Source of the DNA: Bin75 sp965200435
GTDB taxonomy: Bacteria > Nitrospirota > Nitrospiria > Nitrospirales > UBA8639
Assembly (NCBI GenBank): GCA_965200435.1
Contig: OZ241337.1
Location: forward strand, 2,108,001-2,172,000
Reading direction: 5' to 3'
DNA length: 64,000 nt
Shown here piece by piece: positions 1 through 9,280 of the stretch; the first letter of the stretch is position 1, and each line of letters starts with the position of its first letter. The position numbers were made by a program, and so were the translations under genes. Under the pieces are notes generated by a model, which was not told the origin of the DNA, did no database searches, and worked only from the letters and a program-made list of their open reading frames with translations.

Positions 1-3000
1 GAGCGCCAGTTGGACTGGCTGCGGGGCGTCGTCGGTTTCGCCTAAGAGCGTGCGGTTCAGCGACAGGCTGAAGTTCTGGGTCTGCAGCCGCTGCAGCAGC
101 GTGCCCAGGCCCTGGCCTTGGGTGGTCATCGGAGGCTGATAGTCCCGTTCCGGGTCCCACGGCTCGCCCGGCTGTCCGATACCCGGCTGTCCGATACCCG
201 GTTGTGGCAGGCAGTCGCCCAGGGCCACCTGGCGCGGACAGGCGCTGCCTCCGGCGCCGCCGAATACGGACGCCAGGGCCGTCAGCGCATCCCCGCCGCT
301 TCCGCTACCCGCGGTGAATCGCTGCCCGATGACGGTGGAGGCGTCTTCCAGCAGGGCCCGCGCGTGCTTGGCTAATTCTCCCTGTAATTGCTGCCGCGCC
401 AGGCTCTCGGCCCCCGCCGGGGTTGTGGCGGTGGCGGACGCCCAGTCGGACGCGAAGTGCCGTGTGCCCTGCCAGTCGATCACACTGCGCACGTACAGCC
501 GGTAGGCGGTCCCCGATTCGAACCCATCGATTTCGGCTTCTTTCGTGCCGAACGCCGGGACGTCGGCCAGCAGCGTCTCTGGTGTTTCAGCGTCTGTCTG
601 TGTGCTGTAGCCGATCTCGTAGGCGGCTTGCAGGTTCTTTTTGCCCCCGATGGGGCTGATGCTCCAGTGCAGGAGCAGGGCCGTCTCCGACACCGGCTCC
701 GTGACCGCCGTCCCGGCGTCCGTCGGGACTGAGGCCGGGCTGGCGCCGTAGACCATGTCCGAGGCCTCGCTGCAGGTGCGGCCGTTGGCCTCGCACCAGC
801 GCACTTCGACTTCGTAGACCCGGCCGATGGCCATCCAGGACGCGGTGGACGCCTGCGCGCGCCCGTCTTCCACCGTCACGCTGGCGAATGGACGCCAGCC
901 GGTGCGCTTGGCTCCCGGTTTCATGCCCAAGACCCGGATCTGGCTCTTGGCTGCGACCCAGGCGGACCCCGTGGGTGGGGCATCGAAGGCCACGTCCAGC
1001 GCCTTCCAGGCGGTCTGGGCCGAGGTGACCACGTCCAGATTCTCCGGGCGCGTGGCCGGCGGCGGGGCCACGGCGATGGTAAAGGTGAGTTCGGCGGTGT
1101 CGTTGCCCGCGTCCGTCGCCGCGAGTGTCCAGGTGGCACTGTCTGCCTCGGTTTCCGGGGTGCCGCTGAGTGTGCGCGAGGCCGCGTCGAATGCCAGCCC
1201 GTCGGCGAGTGTCGGACTCACGGTGTAGGTGAGCGCGCCGTCGCCGCCGGTCGCGGCTGGCAGCGTCACCGGGTCGATGGCTTCGCCTTCAGTGAATTCC
1301 AGTGCCGGACTGTCGATGCCCTCGTAGGTTGGGACTGCGTCCGCGGCCACCGTGGCCGTGAATTCCAGTTCGGCGCTCGTCCCGGCCGCGTCGGTGGCCG
1401 TGTAGGTGTAGGTCTGCTGGCCTGCTGCCGTCGGCGTGCCCGACAGCGTGCGGCTGGCTGCGTCGAAGCTCAGCCCGTTCCAGCTTGCCGGCTGGAGCGC
1501 GTGGCCGATGTCGCCCGTGCCGCCGGTGGCTTCCGGCAGCGCCAGGGCTTCAATCGCGGTCCCCGCCTGATACGACGGGTCCGCCGGGGCTTCGCCCAGT
1601 ACCAGCGACGGTGAGTCGGGCGCTTGCGTCGTGTCCGTGTCCCAGGCCCAGGGCGAGGCAAAGAGCGTCTCGCCCTGCTGCACGATCACGCTGCGCACAT
1701 AGAGCCGGTACTCGGTGTCGGCTGCCAGGCCTTCTAACACCGCCCCGGTCGCGCCGAAGGCCGGCACATCGGCTGCGTCTACCCGCGTCGCCGGTTCCTC
1801 GGCTGCGGTGTCGGTGCTGTAGCCCAGTTCATAGGTCGCGTGCGGGTTCTGGCCGTCACCCACGTCCGCGATCTCCCAGGACAGCCACATCTGCGTCGCC
1901 GAGTTCGGGTCGGCTACCGCCAGGGCCGCGGTCGGCGCCGAGGCCGGTGTGGCTCCGACGGCCGTGTCTGACGCCGCGCTGCACGTCTCATCCGATGGCG
2001 TCTCGCCGCACCAGCGTACTGCGACGTCGTAGAGCTGACCAATGGCCAGGTCGGCCTGGGTCGTGCCGCTGATCGTGCCGCCGGAGACTGTTGCGCCCTG
2101 GACTGTGGTCCAGTCGCTCCAACTGGCGCCGTTCACTTGGCCCAGCACCCGGTATTGGCTGTTGGCCGCGACCCAGTCCGATGAGTCCGCCGGGGCGCTG
2201 AAGGCCAGGTCGAGCGTCTGCGCGGCGGTCGTCGCGGTGGTGGGGCTTTCCAGGCTTTCCGGCCGTGTCGATTCGCCTTCGTCGGTCGTGGCCGTGGCGG
2301 TCTCCGACCAGGCGCCCGAGCTGTCCGTGGACAGCGCGCGCACCCGGAAGTCATAGGTCTGGCCCGGATTCAGGTTGCTGATCGTTGTGCTCGTGTCTGG
2401 CGTTTGCTGGGTGCCGCCTGCTTCCCAGTCGGCGCTTTCGGGTTTGTAGGTCACTTCGTAGGTTATCTGGCCTGATGATCTGCCCCCGGACTGGGTCGAT
2501 CCCCGCATCATGCTGGCCAGGAAGCTGGCCCCGCCACCGCCACCGCCGGAACCCGGCGCATTCCAACTCATCACGACCAGGTTGGCGCCCGTGCCGTCCG
2601 CCACGACGTTCAGGGGTTCCGACATGCCGAACTGCGGCCCGCCGTCCGCCGGCGTCTGCTCCTTGAAGTAGCTGCCCAATTCACTCGGCCCCACCTTCAC
2701 GAAGCCGTTCGCGAACGGAATCTTGTTGGGGTCGTCCTCCAGGTCGTAGTCGGCATACTTGGCGAATACCGCCACCTTGTAAGTCACGCCATTTTGCACC
2801 AGGGCGCCGTTCGGCAAACTGCGGATGCCGAACGGGCTCGCCACTTCCCAATCGAGGTCGGGCAGGTTGCCGAAGTCCCGGGTGATGCCGATGTAGTAGG
2901 ACGGTTTGAGACTGGGCGGGTAGCCGGACGGGTCTTCGATCGTCACCTGCAGGGACTCGTCGCCCGAATGCACGGTGAACTCCGGATGCGGATGCCATGG

Positions 3001-5854
3001 AGTACCTGTGCCTACCTCGGACTCTCTGGTGATCTTCGGCCACAGGATTTCGCCCGGATTGTTCGGGTCGTCCACGGCCGGGAAGCCTTCTACCGTGTAG
3101 ACCTCGTATTCGGTGTTGCCGAGCAAATCCGGGATGGGATTGACCGGATTGCCGTCGTTGTCCTGGGACTGCAGCCAGTTGGTGTCGCCCTTCTTCCGAT
3201 AGTAAATCTCGAAGGTCTGGTGGCCTGGATTCTCCGGCCAGGAGGGTATGACCTTCAGCCCGCGGCGGTGCAGCACCGAGCCTTCGGCGCTGACACTCGG
3301 CGTGGTCGGGGCCTCGCTCGGCGAATAGTCGATGGCCGACGTCTTCGTCGTCGTTGTGCCGTCGTCGTTGTTCCACACCGCTATCACATCGATCGTGTAG
3401 ATCTTGCTGCTGTCCAGGTCCGACAGGAAGATCGGCGAGGTCACGTTGCTGCAGTCTTCAGAGCCCTTGCCGTCGGAACAGCCCGTGGTGATCAAGTTGT
3501 CTCCGACACCGTCCCCCTGGTACTGCATCGCATAGAGGTCCGGGTTGCGGTTCGAGTTGTCCCAGGTGATCCGGACCTGGGTGGGGTCGCGATAGACCTC
3601 CTGCGCCGCCAGGTTGGGCGGCGCATTGGGGTTGCCTTCGTTCATGAAGATCGCCCCCGTACTGCCGAGGGCGTGGCTGTTGTCCGTCAGCACCAGGCGG
3701 TAGTTGTGCCCCTGGTAGGCCACGAGGCCCTCCGAGGTGTCGATGCGGGAGGTGGCGTCCTTCGCCAAGTCTTCCCCCACCTTGTCCCAGGAGTTGCCGC
3801 CGGATTCCGCCCGTTCGATTCTCAATGTCGGCGCGGTGCCGTCGATGCCCGCGAAGGGGTCGGACCAGGTGATCTCGGCGCCGAGCTGGTCCTCCAGCGC
3901 CACACCGTTGACGCCGACCGGCCGGGTGCGGAAGCTCTTGATGCTACTCCAACTGCCATTCAAATCGTTGCCGCCTGACCCGCCGCCCTTGTGCACGAAG
4001 CGCACGCGATACTCCCAATTCGCATTGGGGTAGAGGGTGGGGACGTTGCCGAACTTGACGTCCCAGTACCAGAAGGTCTCGGTGGGGGAGGCGGCCCAGC
4101 GCGTCTTGACCCGAGAGTCGTCGGCCGGAATCGTCTGTAGAATCCAGTTACCGCCGCTGCCCTGCCTGCGCCACTGGATATCGAATTGCAGGGCGTCCTC
4201 GTCCAAGCCTTCGATGTGGGTGATCTCGGTGGTGACGTGCACCCGTTCCGCGCCGTAGGGACGGATGGTCGGGGCGGGCAGCGTGGTCCGCGTCGAGACG
4301 GTTGCGGCTTGCCAGGGCGAGCGCCAGATGACCGCGTTGCCTCCGGATGTCTCTTGCAGGTAAGTGCGAATAAACAGCTTGTAGGCGCTCGCCCTGGCGA
4401 CCCCGCTGAAGGTGTGGTCTCGTTTATCGCGGTTCTCGGGAGTGCCGCCGTCGATCCGATGGCCCCAGATCTTGGTGCTGTCGTCGGGGTATTGGGCGCG
4501 GGTGTTGGTGGACCAGCCGAACTCGTAGAAGCTCTGCCAAAAGCCCGCTGCTGGATTTGATGGGCTCGGCCTGGGATCGAAGGTGATCTTGATGTCGTAG
4601 TTGTTCGACCCCGATGCCGTCGCTTCGGCGCCGACACTGAAGACCTTCGGCGGTCGCGTGCCGGTGTGGATTTGTGCTGCTGGTCCACAAGTCGTCCCAT
4701 CGGATTTGCAGTTGCGCACCTGCACATCGAATACGGAACCCTGGCCATTCGTGTACTGGATTCCTCCCGTCCGCGCCCGGACCCTGCCATCGGAAGTCGA
4801 GGGAGTACCCCAGAACAGTGTCCAATTGCTCCACTGAGTCAGGTCGTGGAATTTGAGTCGATACTGCGCTTTGGACAGATCTTCCCCGGAGTTGCCGGTA
4901 TCAATCCAGTCAAGGTCAATCACGTTCGTATAGTTATCAGCAGGCGTGCCTTGAAGATGCCCCGGCTTCTTCGGGGACTCGTTCAGCGTTACCGTCTTCC
5001 AGGGGCTCTCGTATTCTCTGCGGTGGCCGAAGCCGGGAACGTTACCTTCGACGACCGATCGAATAAACAGCTTGTAGCGCGTTCTCGGGGCAAGGGTAAA
5101 GACGTGGTCCTGCAGGGAGCGATTGCTCGCGACCGAAATCTTGTGTAGCGATGCGGACTCCGGTGCGGTTGCGCTGAGGTCGGTCGTGTAGCCGACTTCG
5201 TAATAGCTTTCGTCGAAACCGTTATTGCCGGTCTCGGGGTTGGGCGAGCGCTGGAAGAGGAGCTTGACCTCCGTGGTCGTGTTATGCACCCGCACCGCGC
5301 CGACGTTGAAGACACGGGGTGCTGGAGTGGCGGTAACAATGAACGTGCCAGCGCCCGTACCGGAGCAGATCTTGGGGGTGGCGGCGTTGCAATGACGCAC
5401 CTCCAGATCCCAGAGCCGCCCCCTGTCCCTGGTGCCGTCCAGTTCGCGTGTGATGGCCGTGACCTTGCCGCCCGACTCTTCCGGGGCGGAGGGAAACGTC
5501 GACCACGTACTCCAACTACCCGTGCCGTCGCTCAGCCACACCCGATACTCGGTGTTGGGCAGATGCGAGACGCCGTCGGTCGGCGCATCCCAACTGAGCT
5601 TGATCTTGCCCGATACCCAGTAGGTGCCCGGCGTGCCTTCGACACCTGTCGGTTGCTGCGGAGAGGTTTGGGCGGAGGCGGCGCCGGCGAACGACAGACC
5701 CGCCAGCAATCCGATCAGAACCGCGGCGCGACGGAGCCCCCCCCCCCTGCACGACTGAACCCCGTCGGCGCGGGCCTTCTCGCCACGGCGGGGCTGGGTT
5801 GTGGCTGGGTTGACGAATCAGGCGGTGTTTAGATTCCAGGGTGACGGGTGTCAT
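1..5854 (-). CDS. Giant secreted fibronectin type III repeat protein, 3' end outside window, frame break near N-terminus
   Basis: One reading frame is open without a stop from about 5746 down to base 1, over 1,900 residues, and runs off the window. It holds many repeated Fn3-like modules, each with the tyrosine/leucine core (for example YRVWLSDG, YKLFIRS, YRLYVRS, YEVEVRWC). Between about 1620 and 1140 are two putative-Ig (He_PIG-like) modules with the pattern GLSFDAASRTLSGTP. Near 240-160 there is a Gly/Ser-rich linker and a QPGIG tandem. The expected start is ATG at 5854, preceded by AAGGAG, but that frame leads into a C11 run (5737-5747 on the plus strand). Past the run, the signal-peptide core (AAVLIGLLAGLSFAGAASA) and all Fn3 modules are one frame off; one G fewer joins them. 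No start codon exists in the long frame between its upstream stop and the signal core. Probably a surface or exported adhesin-like protein; the missing C-terminus could be a barrel, which is inference. Confidence 0.8.
5737..5747. repeat. C11 homopolymer (G11 in coding strand) at the frame break of the FN3 gene
   Basis: Eleven consecutive C residues on the plus strand lie between the ATG/RBS-bearing N-terminal frame and the long Fn3 frame. Ten residues would give a continuous protein with a cleavable signal peptide. Mononucleotide G/C runs at the 5' end of surface-protein genes are a classic site of slipped-strand phase variation, but they are also a common place for sequencing error. Confidence 0.85.
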
Positions 5855-5942
5855 GGATCGATGCTCCTTTTTTCGATCACTGTCCATCTGTCTGCTCCTC
5901 GGCTCCGATTAATGGCGACGACATGCCAAATTTTTGCGTAGA

Positions 5943-5949
5943 TGTCAAT
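5943..5949 (-). promoter_or_regulatory. Possible -35 element upstream of the FN3 gene
   Basis: On the minus strand TTGACA (5944-5949 on plus) lies about 90 bases upstream of the FN3 start codon at 5854. The matching -10 is poor. A G10 run (5962-5971) lies just upstream of the -35. A promoter is plausible but weakly supported. Confidence 0.25.
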
Positions 5950-5961
5950 ATGTTGCGGTGA

Positions 5962-5971
5962 GGGGGGGGGG
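5962..5971. repeat. G10 homopolymer in the spacer upstream of the FN3 gene
   Basis: Ten consecutive G residues occur in non-coding sequence about 110 bases upstream of the FN3 start. This is one of five G/C runs of nine or more in this window, the others being 5737, 14633, 29485 and 48945. Confidence 0.85.
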
Positions 5972-6026
5972 CACATTTTGTGAAGATGTCACATGTCTGT
6001 CTGGGTCCACTACCCCCGATGACAGA

Positions 6027-6190
6027 GGGGATGCTGGCTGTCACTGGACCAAGGTCTTCATGGACTGACTGGCCCTTGACCACGGGCCCCCTTCAGGTCG
6101 GATGACATCAGAGGTTCCCTCATCCGACTTGCCCGACTGACCGGAGCGGCCCTAACCCCCTCAATTCCCCTTGTCAGGGGGACGGGGTCT
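6027..6190. repeat. Dispersed intergenic repeat, shared with 29225-29304 and 29457-29526
   Basis: Bases 6027-6106 match 29225-29304 with few differences (both contain AAGGTCTTCATGG and end in CAGGTCGGATGAC). At 6107-6118 follows a lone right end of the 142-bp element (ATCAGAGGTTCC). Bases 6121-6190 match the sequence to the right of the 29315-29456 element (CCCGACTGACCGGAGC, then a CCCCTTNTCAGGGGGA hairpin). The region is a mosaic of repeat units, and no gene is seen. Confidence 0.7.
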
Positions 6191-6193
6191 AGG

Positions 6194-6610
6194 TCCACCA
6201 CCTTGGGTACTCGGGTCGTTGGTGAAGGAGGAATGCCCCCGGAAAGTGGCGGCCCAGGCTCCCCCTCTTTTGTCGCGGCGTCATCTCACGGCGTTTCTTG
6301 GACTCCGGTCTCGTCCAGCGGCATAAGATGCCGCAGCTACACATGCAAAGACCATAACCCGGGACCCTCGATATTCCTGAACACCGGTGCATGTCTGTTG
6401 CGGGTTGCTGGGGCAGGAGGCCTGCTCACGGAAAGTGGCGGCCCAGGCTTCCCCTCTTTTGTCGCGGCGCCATCTCATGCGCTTCTTGGGCCGCGGCCGC
6501 TCCAAGGGCCACATAAGATGCGGCCGCTACACAGGCGGAGCAGCCGACCCCGGATCCCCGATGACCCATGTCGGAGATGACAGCAAGAGGCCTGAAAGGT
6601 GTCGGTCAGG
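6194..6610. repeat. Composite hairpin-repeat cluster, second copy at 54735-55130
   Basis: Two tandem-like units start with the shared string GGAAAGTGGCGGCCCAGGC (6240 and 6432) and contain TCTTTTGTCGCGGCG, a CATCTCA hairpin, and a second hairpin such as GCGGCATAAGATGCCGC (6318-6334). The cluster ends in a GATCCCCGATGACCC unit. Block order is largely the same at 54735-55130. Open frames across it are accidental. The hairpins lack a T-run, so they resemble REP-type elements more than terminators. Confidence 0.7.
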
Positions 6611-6932
6611 GCAAAAAAGCGCCATCAGCCGGTTCTCGACATCTGTTATCGCGGAGGGGGCATACAGGTCTTTGCAAATGGGGCCGTTTGGGTAGTAAGG
6701 TACATGACTCTGCGTCATGATTGATTGTCTGGCTTCGGCGCCGGTTGAAGAGCCGGCGTGAGGAGCCGCTCGCGTTTCCAGTCGGGCACTGCCTCCGTCG
6801 TTTCGTCTGAATGTCAAGCTGAGGCTATGGTTCCTCCGGTTGTCGAAAAAATCAACGCCCTCGTTTGGACGAACATCGTCGCCTGGAGTTTGGCCCTCAC
6901 GTTCGCCGGCATAAGCGGCGGTCCGGCCTGGG

Positions 6933-7430
6933 GTGACGAAGGCCAGAACCTCACCGCGAAAAAAAACCTTGTATCTGGCAAATCCCTATGGCTTCTCCGC
7001 ACAGTAGCGCGAGGGACCGTTGCCGGCTCTCGTGGCCACCTTGGAGGACATGGGCGCTGAGGTGTGGGAGCCATTTGCCCGCAATAATCAGATCGACCAG
7101 GCAACACCGGGATGGGCTTACCGGATCGGCCAGGCCGATCTTCAAGACGTGCGGGACGCCGACGGGCTGTTTGCGGTCGTCAACGGCGGTCCCCCGGACG
7201 AAGGCGTGATGGTGGAGTTGGGGATGGCAATCGCCTGGGACAAGCCCGTGTTTCTGTTCCGTGACGATTTTCGTCGTTGTACCGACAGCGAGGCTTATCC
7301 GCTGAATCTGATGGTGTTCACCGGCCTTCCGGAAGCCGGCTGGCAGGCCTATTGGTACGACTCACTCAACGAAATTGCCGATCCCGACAAGGCGCTCGCC
7401 CAATGGTTGAAGGACGGCACACGGCCCTGA
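6933..7430 (+). pseudogene. Nucleoside 2-deoxyribosyltransferase family protein, interrupted by an in-frame TAG
   Basis: The frame running from GTG at 6933 encodes a start typical of the family (LYLANPYGFSAQ), then meets TAG at 7005-7007, then continues as REGPLPALVATLEDMGAEVWEPFARN and on to the stop at 7430. CAG-to-TAG would be a single C-to-T change. The downstream part keeps the family segments DGLFAVVNGGPPDEGVMVELGMA (nucleotide-analogue pocket with Asp and catalytic Glu) and ends normally. Translation could restart at TTG 7020, but this would remove the first beta strand and the Tyr of the active site. The full product would transfer a deoxyribosyl group between nucleobases in the cytosol. 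I read it as a recently inactivated gene or a base-call error. Confidence 0.65.
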
Positions 7431-7520
7431 GGTTCCTGAGCGTCTCCAGCCGGTTGCTACACAATGTCGCTGCGTGCTGAAAATAGGCACGACGATACAC
7501 GTTCAGGAAAAAACTCGATC

Positions 7521-7742
7521 ATGCAATACGCCGGATGGTTGGTCATGGTGCTGGGGTTCTTGTTGCAGGTGCTGGTTCCACTTGGGGTCTTGGGGCGGCC
7601 GACGGGACGATGGTTGGGGATACCTGCCGAAATCGCCGCGTTGTTTGTTGCCACGGGGATGGTGGTCATCGGGATGGTCATCGTCTATCTAACTTGGTTA
7701 AAGCCCTACGCGGCGCGTCTCGACGGGAACATCAGGAAATAG
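7521..7742 (+). CDS. Small two-helix membrane protein, possible symporter partner
   Basis: This 73-residue product has two hydrophobic segments (about residues 4-20 and 32-56) separated by a short polar loop containing GRPTGRWLG, and a basic C-terminal tail. ATG 7521 is preferred because the hydrophobic segment begins right after it and an AGGAAA lies upstream. It ends 16 bases before the sodium:solute symporter start. Small membrane proteins often precede SSS-family transporters, so a helper-subunit role is plausible but not proved. I do not recognise a named family. Confidence 0.6.
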   Translation: MQYAGWLVMVLGFLLQVLVPLGVLGRPTGRWLGIPAEIAALFVATGMVVIGMVIVYLTWLKPYAARLDGNIRK

Positions 7743-7758
7743 TCCGAGGGAAGTCGTG

Positions 7759-9255
7759 ATGATGAGCGTGGCGCAATTTACCATTCTCCTGTTGTTCGTC
7801 TATCTGGTGGGCATCAAGTGTATTTCCTATTTTGCCTACCGGATTTCCAAAAACGATTCCGAAGATTATTTTTTAGCCAGCCGCAATATCGGCATGATCG
7901 CCCTGACCGCGACAACCATGGCCAGTATCTTTTCCACCGGGACCGTCGTGGCGGCGCCTGCTGAGTTTTTCAAGCGGGGGACGGGATATTTCTGGTTTTT
8001 TTTCTTCGCGATTATGCCCGTGGTCTACTTTTTTCTGGCTATCAAGATGTGGAAACTCGGGAAGGTGAAGGGCTACATCACACCGGGGGAGATGCTGGGT
8101 GATTTTTTTCAAAGTCAACCGGTCAGGTTTTGGGCGGGCGCGATTGGGCTCCTGGCGTTATTACCGTATGCGGCAGCCCAACTTGTGGCCATTGGCAAGA
8201 CCTTTGAGGCCCTCACCGACGGTCACGTGACGTATTTCTGGGGCGTCACGATCGCCTCGGTATCGATTGCCGCCTACTTGTACTTCGGCGGCGCGCGGGC
8301 GGTGGTGTGGACGGATATGGCCCAGGGTTTTATACTGGCCGCGTTGCTCATCATCGCCGGCTTGTTAGCGGTGAAGTGGGCCGGTGGATGGAGCGCGATG
8401 GTCGATGCCTTGATGACTCGTGCTCCCGAGAAGACGACCTTTGCCGGAAACGTCTCGTGGACGGGGTATTACGAGAGGAGCTTGCTGGTGCTGTCGTTTT
8501 CGTTTCTGCCCTACATGTGGCAGCGGATGTACATGGCGCGCTCGGCGTCGGCCGTCGCCGTCAGTCTGTGCTCCTATCCGGTCATCTTCCTCATCCTGTT
8601 TTTTTCTGCCTGGGTGTTGGGAACCTCGGCCTTCGCCCTCTTTCCGGACGGCTTACAGGATACCGATACGGTGGTGGGCGCAATTTTTCGTGAACATGCG
8701 CCCTACTTTGGCTCCATGGTGCTCGTGGCCGCCTTTGCCGCCGGGATGTCTACGATCGATAGTCAGATGCTTTCGGCCGGATCGGTCTTCGTCCGCGACC
8801 TCATGCCGCTCATAGCCAGGCGCGGCGATCAACGCAGCAACTACCTGACCGGTCGCTGGGCGACCCTGGGTCTGTTGGGAATGCTCTATCTCTGGAGTCT
8901 GACGCTGCAATCGAAGCCGGTCATGGATTTGATCGTGTTCGGCATGAGCCTGACGGTGGTTTTTGTTCCATGCGTGTTTGGCATGTTTTACTGGAAGCCG
9001 GCCACGCCCTCTGGAGCCTCCTGGTCACTGGGGTTGGGGGTGCTGGTGTTTTTGGTGAAACAACTGAAGTTGTTTGGCTTGGACGTGTACTTACCCGTGT
9101 TGGGTCCCATTACCTGGGCGTTGCTGACGGCCACGGTGGCGTTTGTGGCGATCAGTCTGCTGACGAGTTCCGAGAAGGTCGAGGCCAAGCAGCGGGAGTA
9201 CGCGGACATTCTGGGGTCGGCGTCCAACGGTCGGCTCCACGTTGAGTCGCGTTGA
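7759..9255 (+). CDS. Sodium:solute symporter family protein
   Basis: About 498 residues with a dozen or so hydrophobic helices across the whole length, as in the SSS (LeuT-fold) family. The N-terminal segment DYFLASRNIGMIALTATTMA and the middle segment GGARAVVWTDMAQGFIL are hallmarks of the family, and the sodium-site region near AAFAAGMSTIDSQML (about residue 325) is conserved. It probably imports an organic acid or small solute with sodium across the inner membrane; the substrate cannot be read from sequence. ATG 7759 is favoured over GTG 7756 because GAGGGAAG ends 6-8 bases before it. It is probably co-transcribed with the small protein at 7521 and followed after 25 bases by the acyltransferase fusion. 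Confidence 0.85.
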   Translation: MMSVAQFTILLLFVYLVGIKCISYFAYRISKNDSEDYFLASRNIGMIALTATTMASIFSTGTVVAAPAEFFKRGTGYFWFFFFAIMPVVYFFLAIKMWKLGKVKGYITPGEMLGDFFQSQPVRFWAGAIGLLALLPYAAAQLVAIGKTFEALTDGHVTYFWGVTIASVSIAAYLYFGGARAVVWTDMAQGFILAALLIIAGLLAVKWAGGWSAMVDALMTRAPEKTTFAGNVSWTGYYERSLLVLSFSFLPYMWQRMYMARSASAVAVSLCSYPVIFLILFFSAWVLGTSAFALFPDGLQDTDTVVGAIFREHAPYFGSMVLVAAFAAGMSTIDSQMLSAGSVFVRDLMPLIARRGDQRSNYLTGRWATLGLLGMLYLWSLTLQSKPVMDLIVFGMSLTVVFVPCVFGMFYWKPATPSGASWSLGLGVLVFLVKQLKLFGLDVYLPVLGPITWALLTATVAFVAISLLTSSEKVEAKQREYADILGSASNGRLHVESR

Positions 9256-9280
9256 TTGCGGCGCCGAGAAGACGCATTCA

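Noticed and set aside
2794..3978. Plus-strand open frame of 394 codons inside the Fn3 region
   Set aside because: It is antisense to the continuous Fn3 frame, which has repeated domain motifs. The open antisense frame follows from the high GC content.
6203..6580. Open frames across the hairpin-repeat cluster
   Set aside because: They are made of repeat modules with no protein similarity, and they recur at 54711-55071 in other frames.
7005..7007. TAG read as a recoded amino acid such as pyrrolysine
   Set aside because: The family has Gln here and there is no sign of a recoding element or amber-suppressor genes. Mutation or base error is simpler.
6758..7060. Open frame of 100 codons with a hydrophobic N-terminal stretch
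   Set aside because: It overlaps the N-terminus of the deoxyribosyltransferase in another frame and ends in low-complexity residues. The hydrophobic segment could be chance.
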